This document shows positions 29,216 through 39,607 of a DNA stretch of 64,000 bases, in pieces (within the stretch, counting starts at the first letter, position 1; every line of letters starts with the position of its first letter). A program made the translations under genes and the position numbers. The stretch comes from Loktanella fryxellensis (GTDB lineage: Bacteria > Pseudomonadota > Alphaproteobacteria > Rhodobacterales > Rhodobacteraceae): assembly GCF_900110065.1 (NCBI RefSeq), contig NZ_FOCI01000011.1:1-64000 (forward strand), given 5' to 3'. The notes beneath the pieces are model-generated. The model was not told the origin of the DNA. It saw nothing but the letters and a program-made list of their open reading frames with translations, and did not search any database.

Positions 29216-30451
29216 ATGGCAGGTAATGGCGGGGGCCCCTGGGGGGGCGGCGGCGGTGACAATCGCGGCGGCAACGGCGGCAATGGCGGCAGCAACGGCG
29301 GCGGCAACCCGCCGCCACGTCCGCCGCGCAGGCCGGGCGAAGGCCCGCAGATCCCTGAAATCGACGATCTGATGAACCGTGGCCGCGAACAGCTGCGGGT
29401 GCTGATGGGCGGTCGCGGCGGCGGCACCGGCAACGGCGGCCCGATGGGCGGCGGCGGGCCGAAGATGACCCGGGGCACCATCGGTCTGGGCGTGCTGGGT
29501 CTGGCCGTTCTGTGGGGCTTTGCGTCCTTCTACACCGTGCGCCCGGACGAGCAGTCGGTCGAGCTGATGTTCGGCCGCTACCAGTCCACCAACGGACCCG
29601 GTCTGAACTTTGCCCCCTGGCCCATCGTGACGCGCGAAGTGATCCCGGTCACGACCGAACGCTCCTTCGACGTGGGCGAAGGGCAGACCGGCATGGAAGC
29701 GGGCCTGATGCTGACCGGCGACGAGAACATCGTCGATATCGACTTTCAGGTGGTCTGGAACGTGAAGGACGCGGAAAACTTCGTGTTCACCCTCGCCGAT
29801 CCGGCCGTGACGGTGCAAGCCGTTGCCGAATCCGCCATGCGCGAGATCATCGCGCAGACCGACCTTGCGCCGATCCTGAACCGCGACCGCGGCACGATCG
29901 AAAGCCGGTTGTGGAACGACATCCAGACGACGTTGGACACCTATAACTCCGGCATCAACATCGTGCGGGTGAACTTCGACCGCGCCGATCCGCCGGAGCC
30001 GGTGATCGCATCCTTCCGTCAGGTGCAGGACGCCGAGCAGGAGCGCGACCGCCTGCGCAACGTGGCCGACGCCTATGCAAACCGGGTCGAGGCCGAGGCC
30101 CGCGGTCAGGCCGACCAGATCGTGCAGGAGGCCGAAGGTTACCGTGCGCGCGTCGTGAACGAAGCCGCCGGTGAAGCGTCGCGCTTCACCTCGGTTCTGA
30201 CCGAATACGCGCTGGCGCCCGAAGTGACGCGCAAGCGCATCTATCTGGAAACGATGGAAGGTGTCCTTGGCGGCGTCGATACCATCATCCTCGACGATGC
30301 GGGCGGACAAGGTGTCGTGCCCTATCTGCCGCTGAACGAGTTGGGGTCCGGCAACCGGGCCGCCAATCCGGCTGCGGCCCCCGCAGCCGTGAACAACACG
30401 GGCATCGCCACGCCCACCGCGACGACCCCCGCCACCGGAGGAACCAACTGA
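29216..30451 (+). CDS. hflK: FtsH protease modulator HflK
   Basis: A 411-residue SPFH-family membrane protein. The first 85 residues are very Gly/Asn/Arg-rich (GNGGGPWGGGGGDN-type repeats), followed by one transmembrane segment (GLGVLGLAVLWGFASFYTV) and the SPFH domain (RPDEQSVELMFGRYQSTNGP). A coiled coil follows (VQDAEQERDRLRNVADAYA), and the C-terminus is Ala/Pro/Thr-rich. HflK and HflC form a large cage around FtsH and control its proteolysis of membrane proteins. The stop overlaps the hflC start by one base. Confidence 0.96.
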   Translation: MAGNGGGPWGGGGGDNRGGNGGNGGSNGGGNPPPRPPRRPGEGPQIPEIDDLMNRGREQLRVLMGGRGGGTGNGGPMGGGGPKMTRGTIGLGVLGLAVLWGFASFYTVRPDEQSVELMFGRYQSTNGPGLNFAPWPIVTREVIPVTTERSFDVGEGQTGMEAGLMLTGDENIVDIDFQVVWNVKDAENFVFTLADPAVTVQAVAESAMREIIAQTDLAPILNRDRGTIESRLWNDIQTTLDTYNSGINIVRVNFDRADPPEPVIASFRQVQDAEQERDRLRNVADAYANRVEAEARGQADQIVQEAEGYRARVVNEAAGEASRFTSVLTEYALAPEVTRKRIYLETMEGVLGGVDTIILDDAGGQGVVPYLPLNELGSGNRAANPAAAPAAVNNTGIATPTATTPATGGTN

Positions 30452-31464
30452 TGCGCAAGTCCATCGTCCTGCTGCCGGTTCTGCTGGTATTGCTCGTGAC
30501 CGGCATTTCGTCGGTCTATATCGTGGACGAGCGCCAGAAGGCGCTGGTCCTGCAATTCGGCCAGATCGTGAAAGTTCAGGAAAGCCCCGGTCTGGGCTTC
30601 AAGATCCCGTTCATCCAGAACGTCGTGCGCTATGACGACCGGATTCTGTCGCGCGATCTGGAACCGCTGGAGGTGACGCCGTCCGACGACCGGCGTCTGA
30701 TTGTCGATGCCTTTGCGCGGTACCGCATCGCGGACGTGGAACAGTTCCGTCAGGCCGTCGGTGCCGGTGGCGAAGAAATCGCCGCACAGCGTCTGGATGG
30801 CATCCTGCGCACCGTGACCCGGAACGTGCTGGGTACCGTGGCCAGCAACGACATCCTGTCGGTGGACCGGGCAGCACTGATGCTGCGCATCCGCAACGGC
30901 GCGATCACGCAGGCCGAAGCGCTGGGGATCGAAGTCATCGACGTTCGGCTCAAGCGCACGGACCTGCCGGCCGAGAACCTGAACGCCACTTACGAGCGGA
31001 TGATGGCGGAGCGTCAGCGCGAGGCTGCAGACGAGATCGCCCGTGGTAACGAGGCAGCACAGCAGACCCGCTCTGCCGCCGACCGGACCGTGGTGGAACT
31101 GGTGTCGGACGCCCAGCGTCAGGCCGAAATCACCCGAGGCGAGGCCGACGCCGAGCGCAACGCGATCTTCGCCGGTGCCTTCGGTGCGGACCCCGAGTTC
31201 TTCGAGTTCTACCGCTCGATGACCGCCTATCAGCGGTTCGCCGCACAGGGCCGGTCGTCGATGGTGCTGTCGCCGGATTCTGAGTTCTTCGACTATCTCG
31301 GTTCCGATGTGGGACGTGACGGCGGAGCGGCCACGGCGGCAGCCGATCCGGCCCCTGCGGGTGCCGATGCCGCCCCTGCGGCAGAACCGGAAGCGCAGCT
31401 TGCACCGGACCTGGCCCCGGCCCCGGGTGGCGCGCAACCCGATACGGCGACCGCATCGAACTGA
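30451..31464 (+). CDS. hflC: FtsH protease modulator HflC
   Basis: A 337-residue partner of HflK. It has an N-terminal transmembrane segment (SIVLLPVLLVLLVTGISSVYI), the SPFH domain with VDERQKALVLQFGQIVKV, and the conserved TRNVLGTVASNDIL and VIDVRLKRTDLP segments. A coiled coil (YERMMAERQREAADEIARGN) precedes EFFEFYRSMTAYQRF. The last 45 residues are Ala/Pro/Asp-rich and extend beyond typical homologues. It starts on the last base of the hflK stop, so the pair is translationally coupled. A strong terminator lies 50 bases downstream. Confidence 0.96.
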   Translation: MRKSIVLLPVLLVLLVTGISSVYIVDERQKALVLQFGQIVKVQESPGLGFKIPFIQNVVRYDDRILSRDLEPLEVTPSDDRRLIVDAFARYRIADVEQFRQAVGAGGEEIAAQRLDGILRTVTRNVLGTVASNDILSVDRAALMLRIRNGAITQAEALGIEVIDVRLKRTDLPAENLNATYERMMAERQREAADEIARGNEAAQQTRSAADRTVVELVSDAQRQAEITRGEADAERNAIFAGAFGADPEFFEFYRSMTAYQRFAAQGRSSMVLSPDSEFFDYLGSDVGRDGGAATAAADPAPAGADAAPAAEPEAQLAPDLAPAPGGAQPDTATASN

Positions 31465-31512
31465 TGCAGGCGTGACAAGGCCGCCGACCTTTCGGGGGCG
31501 GCGGCACGGAAG

Positions 31513-31550
31513 ACGGGGTCGGTGCATGCACCGGCCCCGTTGCGTTTTTA
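31513..31550 (+). terminator. Rho-independent terminator of hflKC
   Basis: A 14-bp near-perfect stem ACGGGGTCGGTGCA / TGCACCGGCCCCGT (one G-T pair) is followed by TGCGTTTTT. It stands in the 300-base gap between hflC and the protease gene. The rest of that gap shows no gene. Confidence 0.8.
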
Positions 31551-31764
31551 CGGCTCCGTTGGGTTTTTCACGGCGCCGTGCGTGCCTGCGGCCCGCCCGC
31601 GTCGTGCATCAGGCCACCCTTGGCCGGACAAAGGGTCACGTTCCGGTCACAAACCGCAATGACACTTTGCGTCCGCCCGTTTGCGGCCTAGCTTATGCCG
31701 CAACACAACATCTGCGCCCCTGCGACACCCGTCGCATCCCGCATCCCCATCAAGGAGTCCGCCC

Positions 31765-33324
31765 GTGAGGATCACCGCCATCGCCCGTTCCACCACCGAT
31801 CCCCGCAGCCTTCTGGCGGGTCTGGCGCTGTCCACGGCGCTGGTGCTGTCGCAGACCCTGCCCGCTGCCGCACAGGTCGATCCCGCGACCACCCCGGCCG
31901 AGACGACCGAGGCGCTGCCCGGCTCCGTCGCAGACCGTCCGCTGACCTTTGCCGATCTTGCCGCACAGGTCAGCCCGTCCGTGGTGAACATCACCACCTC
32001 CACGACGGTCGCGGGCAACGACGGCCTTCAGGGCATCGTGCCCGAAGGGTCGCCGTTCGAGGATTTCTTCAACGACCTCGAAAACGGCCCCGGCGGCGGC
32101 GGACCGCAGCGGTCCAGCGCGCTGGGCTCCGGCTTCGTCATTTCCGAGGACGGGTTCATCGTGACCAACAACCACGTCATCGAGGGTGCCGACGAGATCG
32201 AGATCGAGTTCTTTCCCGGCTCTGGTCAGCCGTCGGAGCTGCTGCCTGCCACGCTGGTCGGCACGGACCCCAACACCGACATCGCCCTGCTGAAGGTCGA
32301 GTATCCCGATCCGCTGAAGTTCGTCGAATTCGGTGACAGCAACGGTATCGGCGCGCAGGTCGGCGACTGGGTCATGGCGATGGGCAACCCGCTGGGGCAG
32401 GGCTTCTCGGTCAGCGCGGGCATCGTCTCGGCGCGCAACCGGGCACTGTCGGGCACCTACGACGACTACATCCAGACCGACGCCGCGATCAACCGCGGCA
32501 ACTCCGGCGGACCGCTGTTCAACATGGAAGGGCAGGTGATCGGCGTGAACACAGCGATCCTGTCGCCCAACGGCGGGTCCATCGGCATCGGTTTCGCGAT
32601 GTCGGCCGAGGTCGTGGGCACCGTGATCGACCAGTTGCAGGAATTCGGCGAAACCCGCCGGGGCTGGCTGGGCGTGCGGATTCAGGACCTGACGCCGGAC
32701 ATGGTCAGCGCCATCGACGGGCTGGACACCGCGCGCGGCGCGATGGTCACCGACGTGCCGCCGGGCCCTGCGGAAGAGGCGGGTCTGGAATCCGGCGACG
32801 TGATCCTGACCTATGAGGGCACCGAAATCGCCGATACCCGCGAGTTGGTACGGATGGTCGGCAATTCCGCAGTCGGTGCCGTCGTGCCGATGCAGGTGCT
32901 GCGCGCTGGCGAGGAGATCACGATCGACGTGACGTTGGGCCGCCGCGAGACGGACGAGGCGACCGCCTTCCCGGGCTCCGACACCGAGGAGGAGGCCCCC
33001 GCAGAAAGTGGCGGCGAAATCCTGGGTCTGACCCTGTCGCCGGTCACGCCGGAACTGACCGAAGAATACAGTCTCGACGACCGCGCAGGTCTGGTCATCA
33101 CCGCCGTCGATCCCGCATCGGATGCGGCATCCAAGGGGTTGGTCGCAGGTGATCTGCTGACCGATGCGGGCCAGCAGCCTGTCACCACCATCGAGGAGTT
33201 GCAGGCCCGGATCGACGATGCGGTCGATGCGGGGCAGACCTCCGTGCTGCTGCTGGTCCGCCGTGGCGGCGACCCGCGGTTTTTGGCGCTGTCGCTGGAT
33301 GATGGTTCCACCGACAGCGAGTGA
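31765..33324 (+). CDS. Do family periplasmic serine endopeptidase (DegP/DegQ/MucD-like)
   Basis: A 519-residue HtrA-type protease. The start is a GTG at 31765 with AAGGAG seven bases upstream; the next residues form a signal peptide (LLAGLALSTALVLSQTLPAA, cleaved near AQVDP). The catalytic triad is visible: His in VTNNHVIEG, Asp in NTDIALLKV and Ser in NRGNSGGPLF. Two PDZ domains follow (LGVRIQDLTPDMVSAI region and LGLTLSPVTPEL region), separated by an acidic linker. It degrades or refolds misfolded envelope proteins. Placement after hflKC, another membrane quality-control pair, is conserved in Rhodobacteraceae and relatives. Confidence 0.93.
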   Translation: MRITAIARSTTDPRSLLAGLALSTALVLSQTLPAAAQVDPATTPAETTEALPGSVADRPLTFADLAAQVSPSVVNITTSTTVAGNDGLQGIVPEGSPFEDFFNDLENGPGGGGPQRSSALGSGFVISEDGFIVTNNHVIEGADEIEIEFFPGSGQPSELLPATLVGTDPNTDIALLKVEYPDPLKFVEFGDSNGIGAQVGDWVMAMGNPLGQGFSVSAGIVSARNRALSGTYDDYIQTDAAINRGNSGGPLFNMEGQVIGVNTAILSPNGGSIGIGFAMSAEVVGTVIDQLQEFGETRRGWLGVRIQDLTPDMVSAIDGLDTARGAMVTDVPPGPAEEAGLESGDVILTYEGTEIADTRELVRMVGNSAVGAVVPMQVLRAGEEITIDVTLGRRETDEATAFPGSDTEEEAPAESGGEILGLTLSPVTPELTEEYSLDDRAGLVITAVDPASDAASKGLVAGDLLTDAGQQPVTTIEELQARIDDAVDAGQTSVLLLVRRGGDPRFLALSLDDGSTDSE

Positions 33325-33353
33325 TCGCGGCGGCGCGCCGCCGTTCTGCGCCC

Positions 33354-33881
33354 TCAGGTGCGCGGGACGGCGGTGATGCCCAGATCGCGGGCGACATCGA
33401 CGGACAGCAACGAACTGTCGATATCGCGGTTGCGTTGGAACGCCGCGACAGCCTCGCGTGTCGCGGTATCGTACTGCCCTGTGATCGGACCCGCATAGGA
33501 GCGACGGATCAGCAGGGCGCGCTGCAGGGTCTGTACGAAGGCGACCGTGTAGGCGGGCGGGCAAAGCGTTTCGAACCGCGCGCCGGGACCAACCGCCACC
33601 GTCTGCGGTCGCGACACACGGCGCAACACAGCGGCCTGCGTAACGGTACCATCAGCCGCGCGCTGGGCAGGCACGACTTCGACCGTGTCCTCTACGATGT
33701 TGGTCTGCGTCTGCGGGGCGGTCATGGCAAAGCAGCGGCCAGCCGCATCCGTCTCGATCTCTCCCATCGCGATGACGATGGGGGCGGATTGTGCATCGGG
33801 GCCTTGTGCCGCACCGCAGGCGGTCAGCAGGACCATGGCAGCGGTCTGGCCCAGTCGGCAAAGCTGTGACGGTGCATGCAT
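33354..33881 (-). CDS. Peptidoglycan-binding domain lipoprotein-like protein
   Basis: A 175-residue protein starting MHAPSQLCRLGQTAAMVLLT and continuing ACGAA: LLTAC is a lipobox, so the mature N-terminus would be a lipidated cysteine. The C-terminal half contains TLQRALLIRRSYAGPITGQY then DTATREAVAAFQRNRD, the PG_binding_1 repeat. This points to an envelope protein that holds on to cell-wall glycan. It converges on the Do protease gene and diverges from the ferredoxin gene. No enzymatic domain is seen. Confidence 0.8.
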   Translation of the reverse strand: MHAPSQLCRLGQTAAMVLLTACGAAQGPDAQSAPIVIAMGEIETDAAGRCFAMTAPQTQTNIVEDTVEVVPAQRAADGTVTQAAVLRRVSRPQTVAVGPGARFETLCPPAYTVAFVQTLQRALLIRRSYAGPITGQYDTATREAVAAFQRNRDIDSSLLSVDVARDLGITAVPRT

Positions 33882-33970
33882 CTGAAATCCCTCGCGCCTT
33901 ACATAATCGGGCCGCCCTGCGGACGATAGGGGGTGGCGTGGGTCGCCCGCGCGCTGCGGCGGATTTGTGA

Positions 33971-34369
<399 letters not shown>

Positions 34370-34513
34370 CGCTGCCTGCACCAGACGAAAACTGCGGCAC
34401 CGGTCCGTGGTTCTTCGCGGGTGCTCACGGTGTTTGCGAACGCAAAGGCGCAGCACTGACGCAACGGTCGGTGCTGCGTGCGGTCTGCACCGCACACGTG
34501 GCGTGTCGGTGCG

Positions 34514-36406
34514 TCAGTCGGCGCGACGGTTCTGGTCCGCAGCGGTCCCGTCACCGGGGATGACGGTCCCGCCATCCTCGCCGCTTTGCGCACGGGCGGC
34601 GAGGGCGGTTTCCAGATCCGCATTCAGCTGCCGTGCCCGGGCGACGTAGGCGGCATTCTGCGCGACCGGGACCCCGGGTTTCCACAGTGTCGCCAGTTCC
34701 CGCACCATGGCCCGGTCGGATTGATAGAAGATCGCCTGCACCTCTGCCGCCTCGAAGGCGCTCAGACCCAGCGTCTCCAGCGCATAGCGACCAGCGCGGA
34801 GCGAGCTGTCGAACATCTCGCGCACGATGTCGTCGGCACCCGCCGCATAGAGTTCATAGACATGCACCCGGTCGCGGGCCCGGGCGATGATGCGGATGTC
34901 GGGTCTGATCCGCCGCACATAGGCCACGAGGCGCGTCGCCGCATCCTTGTCGTCCACTGCGACCATCATCACGCGGGCTGTCCCGATCCCTGCGGCGGCC
35001 AGCAGGTCGGGACGCGTCGGATCGCCGAAATACCCGTGGATGCCAAAGGTGCGCAGCGTTTCGATCGTCGCCGGATCGTTGTCGATGACGACGGTGGTGA
35101 ACCCGGCGGACCGGATCAGCCGGTTCGCCATCTGCCCAAAGCGCCCGGTGCCCGCGATGATGACCGTGCCGTGTTCCGCGATCTCGTCCGCGTCGGGCTT
35201 GGGGTCGTCGTCGTCCATCCGCGCGCTGAGCCAGCCGTAACCGAGGAACAGCAGCGGCGTGGCCAGCATGCTGAGTGCTATGACCAGAAGCAGCATCTGT
35301 CCCATGCCCGGGTCCAGAACGGCCCGCTGGGTGGCGAAGGACACCAGCACGAAACCGAACTCGCCCGCCTGCGCCAGCCCCAGCGTGAACAGCCAGCGGT
35401 CCTTGCCGCCCATGCGGAACAGCCGCGACAGCGCATAAAGGATGCCGCCCTTGATCGCGATCAGGCCGGCCACGGCCGCCGCGATAGCCAGCGGTTGCGC
35501 CGCCAGCAGCGCAAAGTCGATTCCGGCCCCCACGGTGATGAAGAAAAGCCCCAGCAGCAGCCCCTTGAACGGCTGCAGATCGCTTTCCAGCTCGTGCCGG
35601 AACTCCGAGTTGGCCAGCACGACACCGGCCAGGAACGCGCCGAGGGCGGGCGACAGGCCGACGGTGCCCATCAGCACGGCGATGCCCACGACGATCAGCA
35701 GCGCGAGTGCGGTGTACATCTCTCTCAGATGGGCGTGATGGATATAGCGAAATACGGGCCGGGTCAGATAGATGCCCGTCAGCACCACCGCCGCGACGGC
35801 GGCCACGGTGACGAGCGTGACGCCCCAACCGGGCAGCCCGTCGACCAATGACAGGGCGGCGTGCGCCTCTGCATCCGCGACGGGTGTGCCGTCGGCAATC
35901 GCCAGCAGCGGCAACAGCGCCAGCATCGGGATCACGGCGATGTCCTGCGTCAACAGCACCGAGAAGGTGGAGCGTCCGCCCTGCGTGCGCATCAGGTTCT
36001 TTTCGGTCAGGGTTTGCAGGACGATGGCGGTCGACGACAGCGCCAGGATCAGCCCGATCGCCAGCCCGGTCTGCGGCGCATACCCAAGCCATGTGCAGAC
36101 GCCCGCGATCACGGCCGTCGTCAGCAGGACCTGCAACCCGCCAAGCCCGATCAGACGGTCGCGCATGCCCCACAGGGTGCGCGGCTCCAGCTCCAGCCCG
36201 ATGAGGAACAGCATCATCACGACGCCGAACTCCGCGAAATGCTGGATGTCCTGCGCCTCCGATCCCACGAGGCCGGTCAGCGGGCCGATGACGATCCCGG
36301 CCGCGAGGTAGCCCAGCACCGATCCCAGTCCCAGACGCGCCGCCAGCGGCACCGCGATGACCGCCGCACCGAGGTAGATCGTCGCCTGCAACAGAAAGGT
36401 TTCCAT
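34514..36406 (-). CDS. CPA2 family monovalent cation:H+ antiporter with RCK domain (KefB/KefC-like)
   Basis: A 630-residue membrane transporter. The first 370 residues contain about 12 hydrophobic segments, including GYLAAGIVIGPLTGLVG and LGAFLAGVVLANSEFRHE, typical of Na+/H+ exchanger-fold CPA2 proteins. The cytoplasmic TrkA-N/RCK domain follows with the nucleotide-binding motif VIIAGTGRFGQMANRL. Glutathione-gated K+ efflux (KefB/C) is the best-known function. No KefF/KefG partner is adjacent. It stands alone on the minus strand between the ferredoxin gene and the 983-residue gene. Confidence 0.92.
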   Translation of the reverse strand: METFLLQATIYLGAAVIAVPLAARLGLGSVLGYLAAGIVIGPLTGLVGSEAQDIQHFAEFGVVMMLFLIGLELEPRTLWGMRDRLIGLGGLQVLLTTAVIAGVCTWLGYAPQTGLAIGLILALSSTAIVLQTLTEKNLMRTQGGRSTFSVLLTQDIAVIPMLALLPLLAIADGTPVADAEAHAALSLVDGLPGWGVTLVTVAAVAAVVLTGIYLTRPVFRYIHHAHLREMYTALALLIVVGIAVLMGTVGLSPALGAFLAGVVLANSEFRHELESDLQPFKGLLLGLFFITVGAGIDFALLAAQPLAIAAAVAGLIAIKGGILYALSRLFRMGGKDRWLFTLGLAQAGEFGFVLVSFATQRAVLDPGMGQMLLLVIALSMLATPLLFLGYGWLSARMDDDDPKPDADEIAEHGTVIIAGTGRFGQMANRLIRSAGFTTVVIDNDPATIETLRTFGIHGYFGDPTRPDLLAAAGIGTARVMMVAVDDKDAATRLVAYVRRIRPDIRIIARARDRVHVYELYAAGADDIVREMFDSSLRAGRYALETLGLSAFEAAEVQAIFYQSDRAMVRELATLWKPGVPVAQNAAYVARARQLNADLETALAARAQSGEDGGTVIPGDGTAADQNRRAD

Positions 36407-36509
36407 AGCCCAGCTATCGCAAGCGGTCGCAGCCGGTGCAATGGCTGTCGCGCGGCTGCCGTTTCAGGATGCGGCGCGTACGGATGTGCTGGGGCAGGCG
36501 TGTCGCCCG

Positions 36510-39461
36510 TCAGCCCGGCAGGACCAGCGCATAGGTGCGGCCGCGCTTGACGAAGTTCAGGGCGTTGTCGCCGATCGCCGTGACCTGACCGCCATCCAGC
36601 GCGCTGCCGATCTCGACCTTTACATAACGCCCATTGCCCAAGCGGATCAGTGCGCGGCGCTGGTTCGGTTTGCCGTAGACCCCGACGAGGTTCATCTGCC
36701 GCAGGTTCATCGCATCGTTGCGCGTCGCAGCCTGCGCCACGCCGCCGGGCACGGGTCCGCTGGGGGCCACCGTGGTGGCAGCGACCGGTGTGGCGGCGGG
36801 GGCAGAGGCTGGCGCTGCGGCGGCGGCGGCAGGCGGCGGTGCAGCCGCTTCTTGCGCGCGGGCCACGACCTGCGCAAAGTTGCGCGGGCGCGTGTCCGGC
36901 CTGCGCGCCACGCTGACGGCCAGCGCCGTGCGGTTCACGAAACTGCTGCGCTCCGGGGCTGCGGCGGCAATGGCTGCGGCGACCGCGTTGATGTCGGCGG
37001 CCGGGGCCTCTGCCTCTGCTGCCGCGGCGGCCACGGCGTCCTCGATGGCGGGGTCCGCAGGGACTGCGTCGGGGGCAAGGCCAGCCGGGCGCAGCACGGG
37101 CCGCGATCCGGTATAGGCGGCAATCGCCACCGCAGCCGCCGGTGGCGCCAGCCCGGCGGGCCGGAGCACCGGACGGACATCGGCGAAGGCTGCGGGCGGC
37201 GGGGCGGGTGGCAATGCCGCCTCCTCTGCCGCAGCGGGGCGCAGGACAGGCCGCAGCGGCGGTGGCCCGGCGATGACGGTCACGTCCCCCGGCGCCGTCG
37301 TGTCGGTGGCGGCGGGCGGCGTGGTCACCGTCACGCCACCGGCTGCCAGCGCTGCGGGCCGTGCGACGGGCGCGATCGGCGGTGCGGCGGATGTGCTGTC
37401 TGCGACGGTAGCGCCCTGCGGGCGGGCGACGGGGCGCAGATCGGGGCTGCCTGCGATCACCACCACACCCTGCGGCGTCACCGTGCCCTCTGGCGTCGCG
37501 GCGATGTTGCCACGCGCGTCGCGGACAAAGGTGTCCGTGGGGGCCGGTGGTACCGCCTGCGGGGGGATGACCGCGTCCGGCGTGGCCAGCGCCATAGCCA
37601 GCGGTGCGGGCTGTTCTGCGGTGGCGGGCGGTGGCACGGAGGCCACCGGCGCCACATCGCCAAGGGCGGCGCTGCGCGGCATGACCGCGATCCGGGGCGC
37701 CCGCTGATAGACGCCGGTCGCCGCATAGATCCGGTCGGCCTCGTCCGGGGTCAGCACCTGACCCGTCGTGGTGGGGATGGCCGTGGTGGTGGCGGTGTCG
37801 TCGGCCACGGCAACGGGCATGTCTGTGTCCACTGCGGTCACGGGTTCCGCCGCAGCCGCCGCGCCCGGTGGCGGGGTGGTCACGGCGACACTGACGGGGT
37901 CCGGTTGCGTGGTTTCGCTGGCCGTGGCGACGGCGGGATCATCCCCGCGCCACCAGGCGGCGACGCCACCTGCCGGCAGGGTCGAGGCCCAGAGGCCGAC
38001 GAGCAGCAGCACCAGCAACAGGATGCCGGTCATGATCAACCCGAGGAACCGGGGCTTGCCGCGCGCACCGGCGGTGGTCGCCGTCGCCGCAGCAGCGTCG
38101 TCCCGCTGATCTGGCGTGGTGGCGGTCCGCGGTTTGGCGGCCCGGTCCTGGATGGCGCGCGTCGTCGCGGCGCGTGCGGCCTGTGCGAATTGCGCGATGC
38201 GCGGCAAGGCGCCCGCCGCTGCGGCCACCGCCGACACCGGCGCGGAGACGGGTGCCCCCGGGGATCCTGTCGCGCGGGCGGCGCCGCGGCGTGGCGACGG
38301 TCCCGTCGCAGGCGCGGCACGGGGCGGGGTCGGCATCCGTTCGGCTGTGCCCGCCTTGGCGGTCGCGGCCCCGGCGGTAAAAGTGGATGGCGCACGCACG
38401 ACGGGTCCGTTCGACGCCGCATGCGGGGCGGCGGGTGTCGGCGGGATATCGCCGGGCGACATGCCCGCACGCGCCGGACCGCCGGTGGCCGCCACCGGGG
38501 GCTGCGTCTTGCGATGGCTGAACAGCGGCTCCGGTGCGGGCGGTGGCACGGGCGTTCCACGCGGTGCGGCCTTGGACGCGACGGGGCCGCGGGTGGCGGA
38601 CGGCCCTGACGGCGCGTCGTTCGGCGTCGTGCTGGCAGGCGGTGCCGCATGCGGGACGGCGGTCTCGGCTATGACACCGTCCCGTGGTGCGGCCGCGCCG
38701 ATGCTGGCGGCCCAGACACCGGCCGTTCCAGCTACTGCGGGGGCGGTCACGGTTGCGCCGTCCGGTGCCGACCCGGCCGTGGCGGCACCCGCGCCGGTCC
38801 GGTTGCGCGAGGCGAAGGTGACGCCATTCTGCACCGCATCCGGTCCCTCCGGTGCGGCGACCGGCTGATCGACGACCGGTGCACTGACTGCCGCCGCCTG
38901 CACGGGTGCATCGGACGGCACATCGGCGGCAGCCTTGCCGCTGGCGCCGCCGAAAGTCACGGGGCGGTCGTCGCGGTCGACCTGCGTCACGCCGGCGGCG
39001 CGGGTCGTCCCGAAAAAGACTTCGCCCGCGAAGGTGCCGGGTTCCGGCACGGCCACGAAGGCCACCGGATTGAACGCATGTTCGACGGCAAAGGCTTCCG
39101 CCTCGTCCAGCGTTTCCTGTGCGACGGCGGCGACATGGGTGCGCCCGCCGGTCACCTCGAAATCCACCGCCAGCTCGTCCAGCGTGTAGGGTGTCTTGCC
39201 CTCCAGCGCCGCCTCGACATCGGCGAGGGTCGCGGTGTCGTCCGCCAGCGACATGAACCTGATCTGATCGGCGGGAATCACCAGTTTCGTCCGCAGGCCG
39301 CCGGGCGCGCGGGCCAGCGCCGCTTCGCGCAGCCGTCCCAGTGCGGCGCCCAGATCGGGCGCGTCCAGCGGCACCTCGCCCACGGGATACCAGCCGTCTG
39401 GCACCCGTTGCAGCAGTGCGATACCGTCGAAGGACAGCGAGAGTGCGAAATTGGGTGTCAT
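36510..39461 (-). CDS. Large PilM/PilP-like single-pass membrane protein, function unknown
   Basis: A 983-residue protein. Residues 1-165 (MTPNFALSLSFDGIALLQRV, KLVIPADQIRF, KTPYTLDELAVDFEV) resemble the actin-like fold of PilM/GspL-type proteins. A long Ala/Pro/Thr-rich disordered stretch follows. One transmembrane helix (FLGLIMTGILLLVLLLVGLW) lies in the middle, then another long disordered segment with repeats of the form VLRPAGLAP. The last 65 residues (NLVGVYGKPNQRRALIRLGN, YVKVEIGSALDGGQVTAI) resemble the PilP beta domain. Relatives in Rhodobacteraceae have been named translation initiation factor 2, which is not supported. No other pilus genes are near. Confidence 0.75.
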   Translation of the reverse strand: MTPNFALSLSFDGIALLQRVPDGWYPVGEVPLDAPDLGAALGRLREAALARAPGGLRTKLVIPADQIRFMSLADDTATLADVEAALEGKTPYTLDELAVDFEVTGGRTHVAAVAQETLDEAEAFAVEHAFNPVAFVAVPEPGTFAGEVFFGTTRAAGVTQVDRDDRPVTFGGASGKAAADVPSDAPVQAAAVSAPVVDQPVAAPEGPDAVQNGVTFASRNRTGAGAATAGSAPDGATVTAPAVAGTAGVWAASIGAAAPRDGVIAETAVPHAAPPASTTPNDAPSGPSATRGPVASKAAPRGTPVPPPAPEPLFSHRKTQPPVAATGGPARAGMSPGDIPPTPAAPHAASNGPVVRAPSTFTAGAATAKAGTAERMPTPPRAAPATGPSPRRGAARATGSPGAPVSAPVSAVAAAAGALPRIAQFAQAARAATTRAIQDRAAKPRTATTPDQRDDAAAATATTAGARGKPRFLGLIMTGILLLVLLLVGLWASTLPAGGVAAWWRGDDPAVATASETTQPDPVSVAVTTPPPGAAAAAEPVTAVDTDMPVAVADDTATTTAIPTTTGQVLTPDEADRIYAATGVYQRAPRIAVMPRSAALGDVAPVASVPPPATAEQPAPLAMALATPDAVIPPQAVPPAPTDTFVRDARGNIAATPEGTVTPQGVVVIAGSPDLRPVARPQGATVADSTSAAPPIAPVARPAALAAGGVTVTTPPAATDTTAPGDVTVIAGPPPLRPVLRPAAAEEAALPPAPPPAAFADVRPVLRPAGLAPPAAAVAIAAYTGSRPVLRPAGLAPDAVPADPAIEDAVAAAAAEAEAPAADINAVAAAIAAAAPERSSFVNRTALAVSVARRPDTRPRNFAQVVARAQEAAAPPPAAAAAAPASAPAATPVAATTVAPSGPVPGGVAQAATRNDAMNLRQMNLVGVYGKPNQRRALIRLGNGRYVKVEIGSALDGGQVTAIGDNALNFVKRGRTYALVLPG

Positions 39462-39607
39462 CGGCTGGCTATCGGTCCCTGTACGGATCTGGAAAGCGGA
39501 TGTTTTCCGTGACAACAGGCTAACGCAGAACCCGACAAAGGCCAAGCCGTTCACACACCCGGCGGCGCACCCCCGCCTGTTCAACACCCAATGGAAAGAT
39601 CACGTTC

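Noticed and set aside
36441-38609. 722-residue plus-strand frame opposite the PilM/PilP-like gene
   Set aside because: Composition is Gly/Arg/Cys/His-rich shadow sequence. The minus-strand frame has recognisable domains and a membrane helix.
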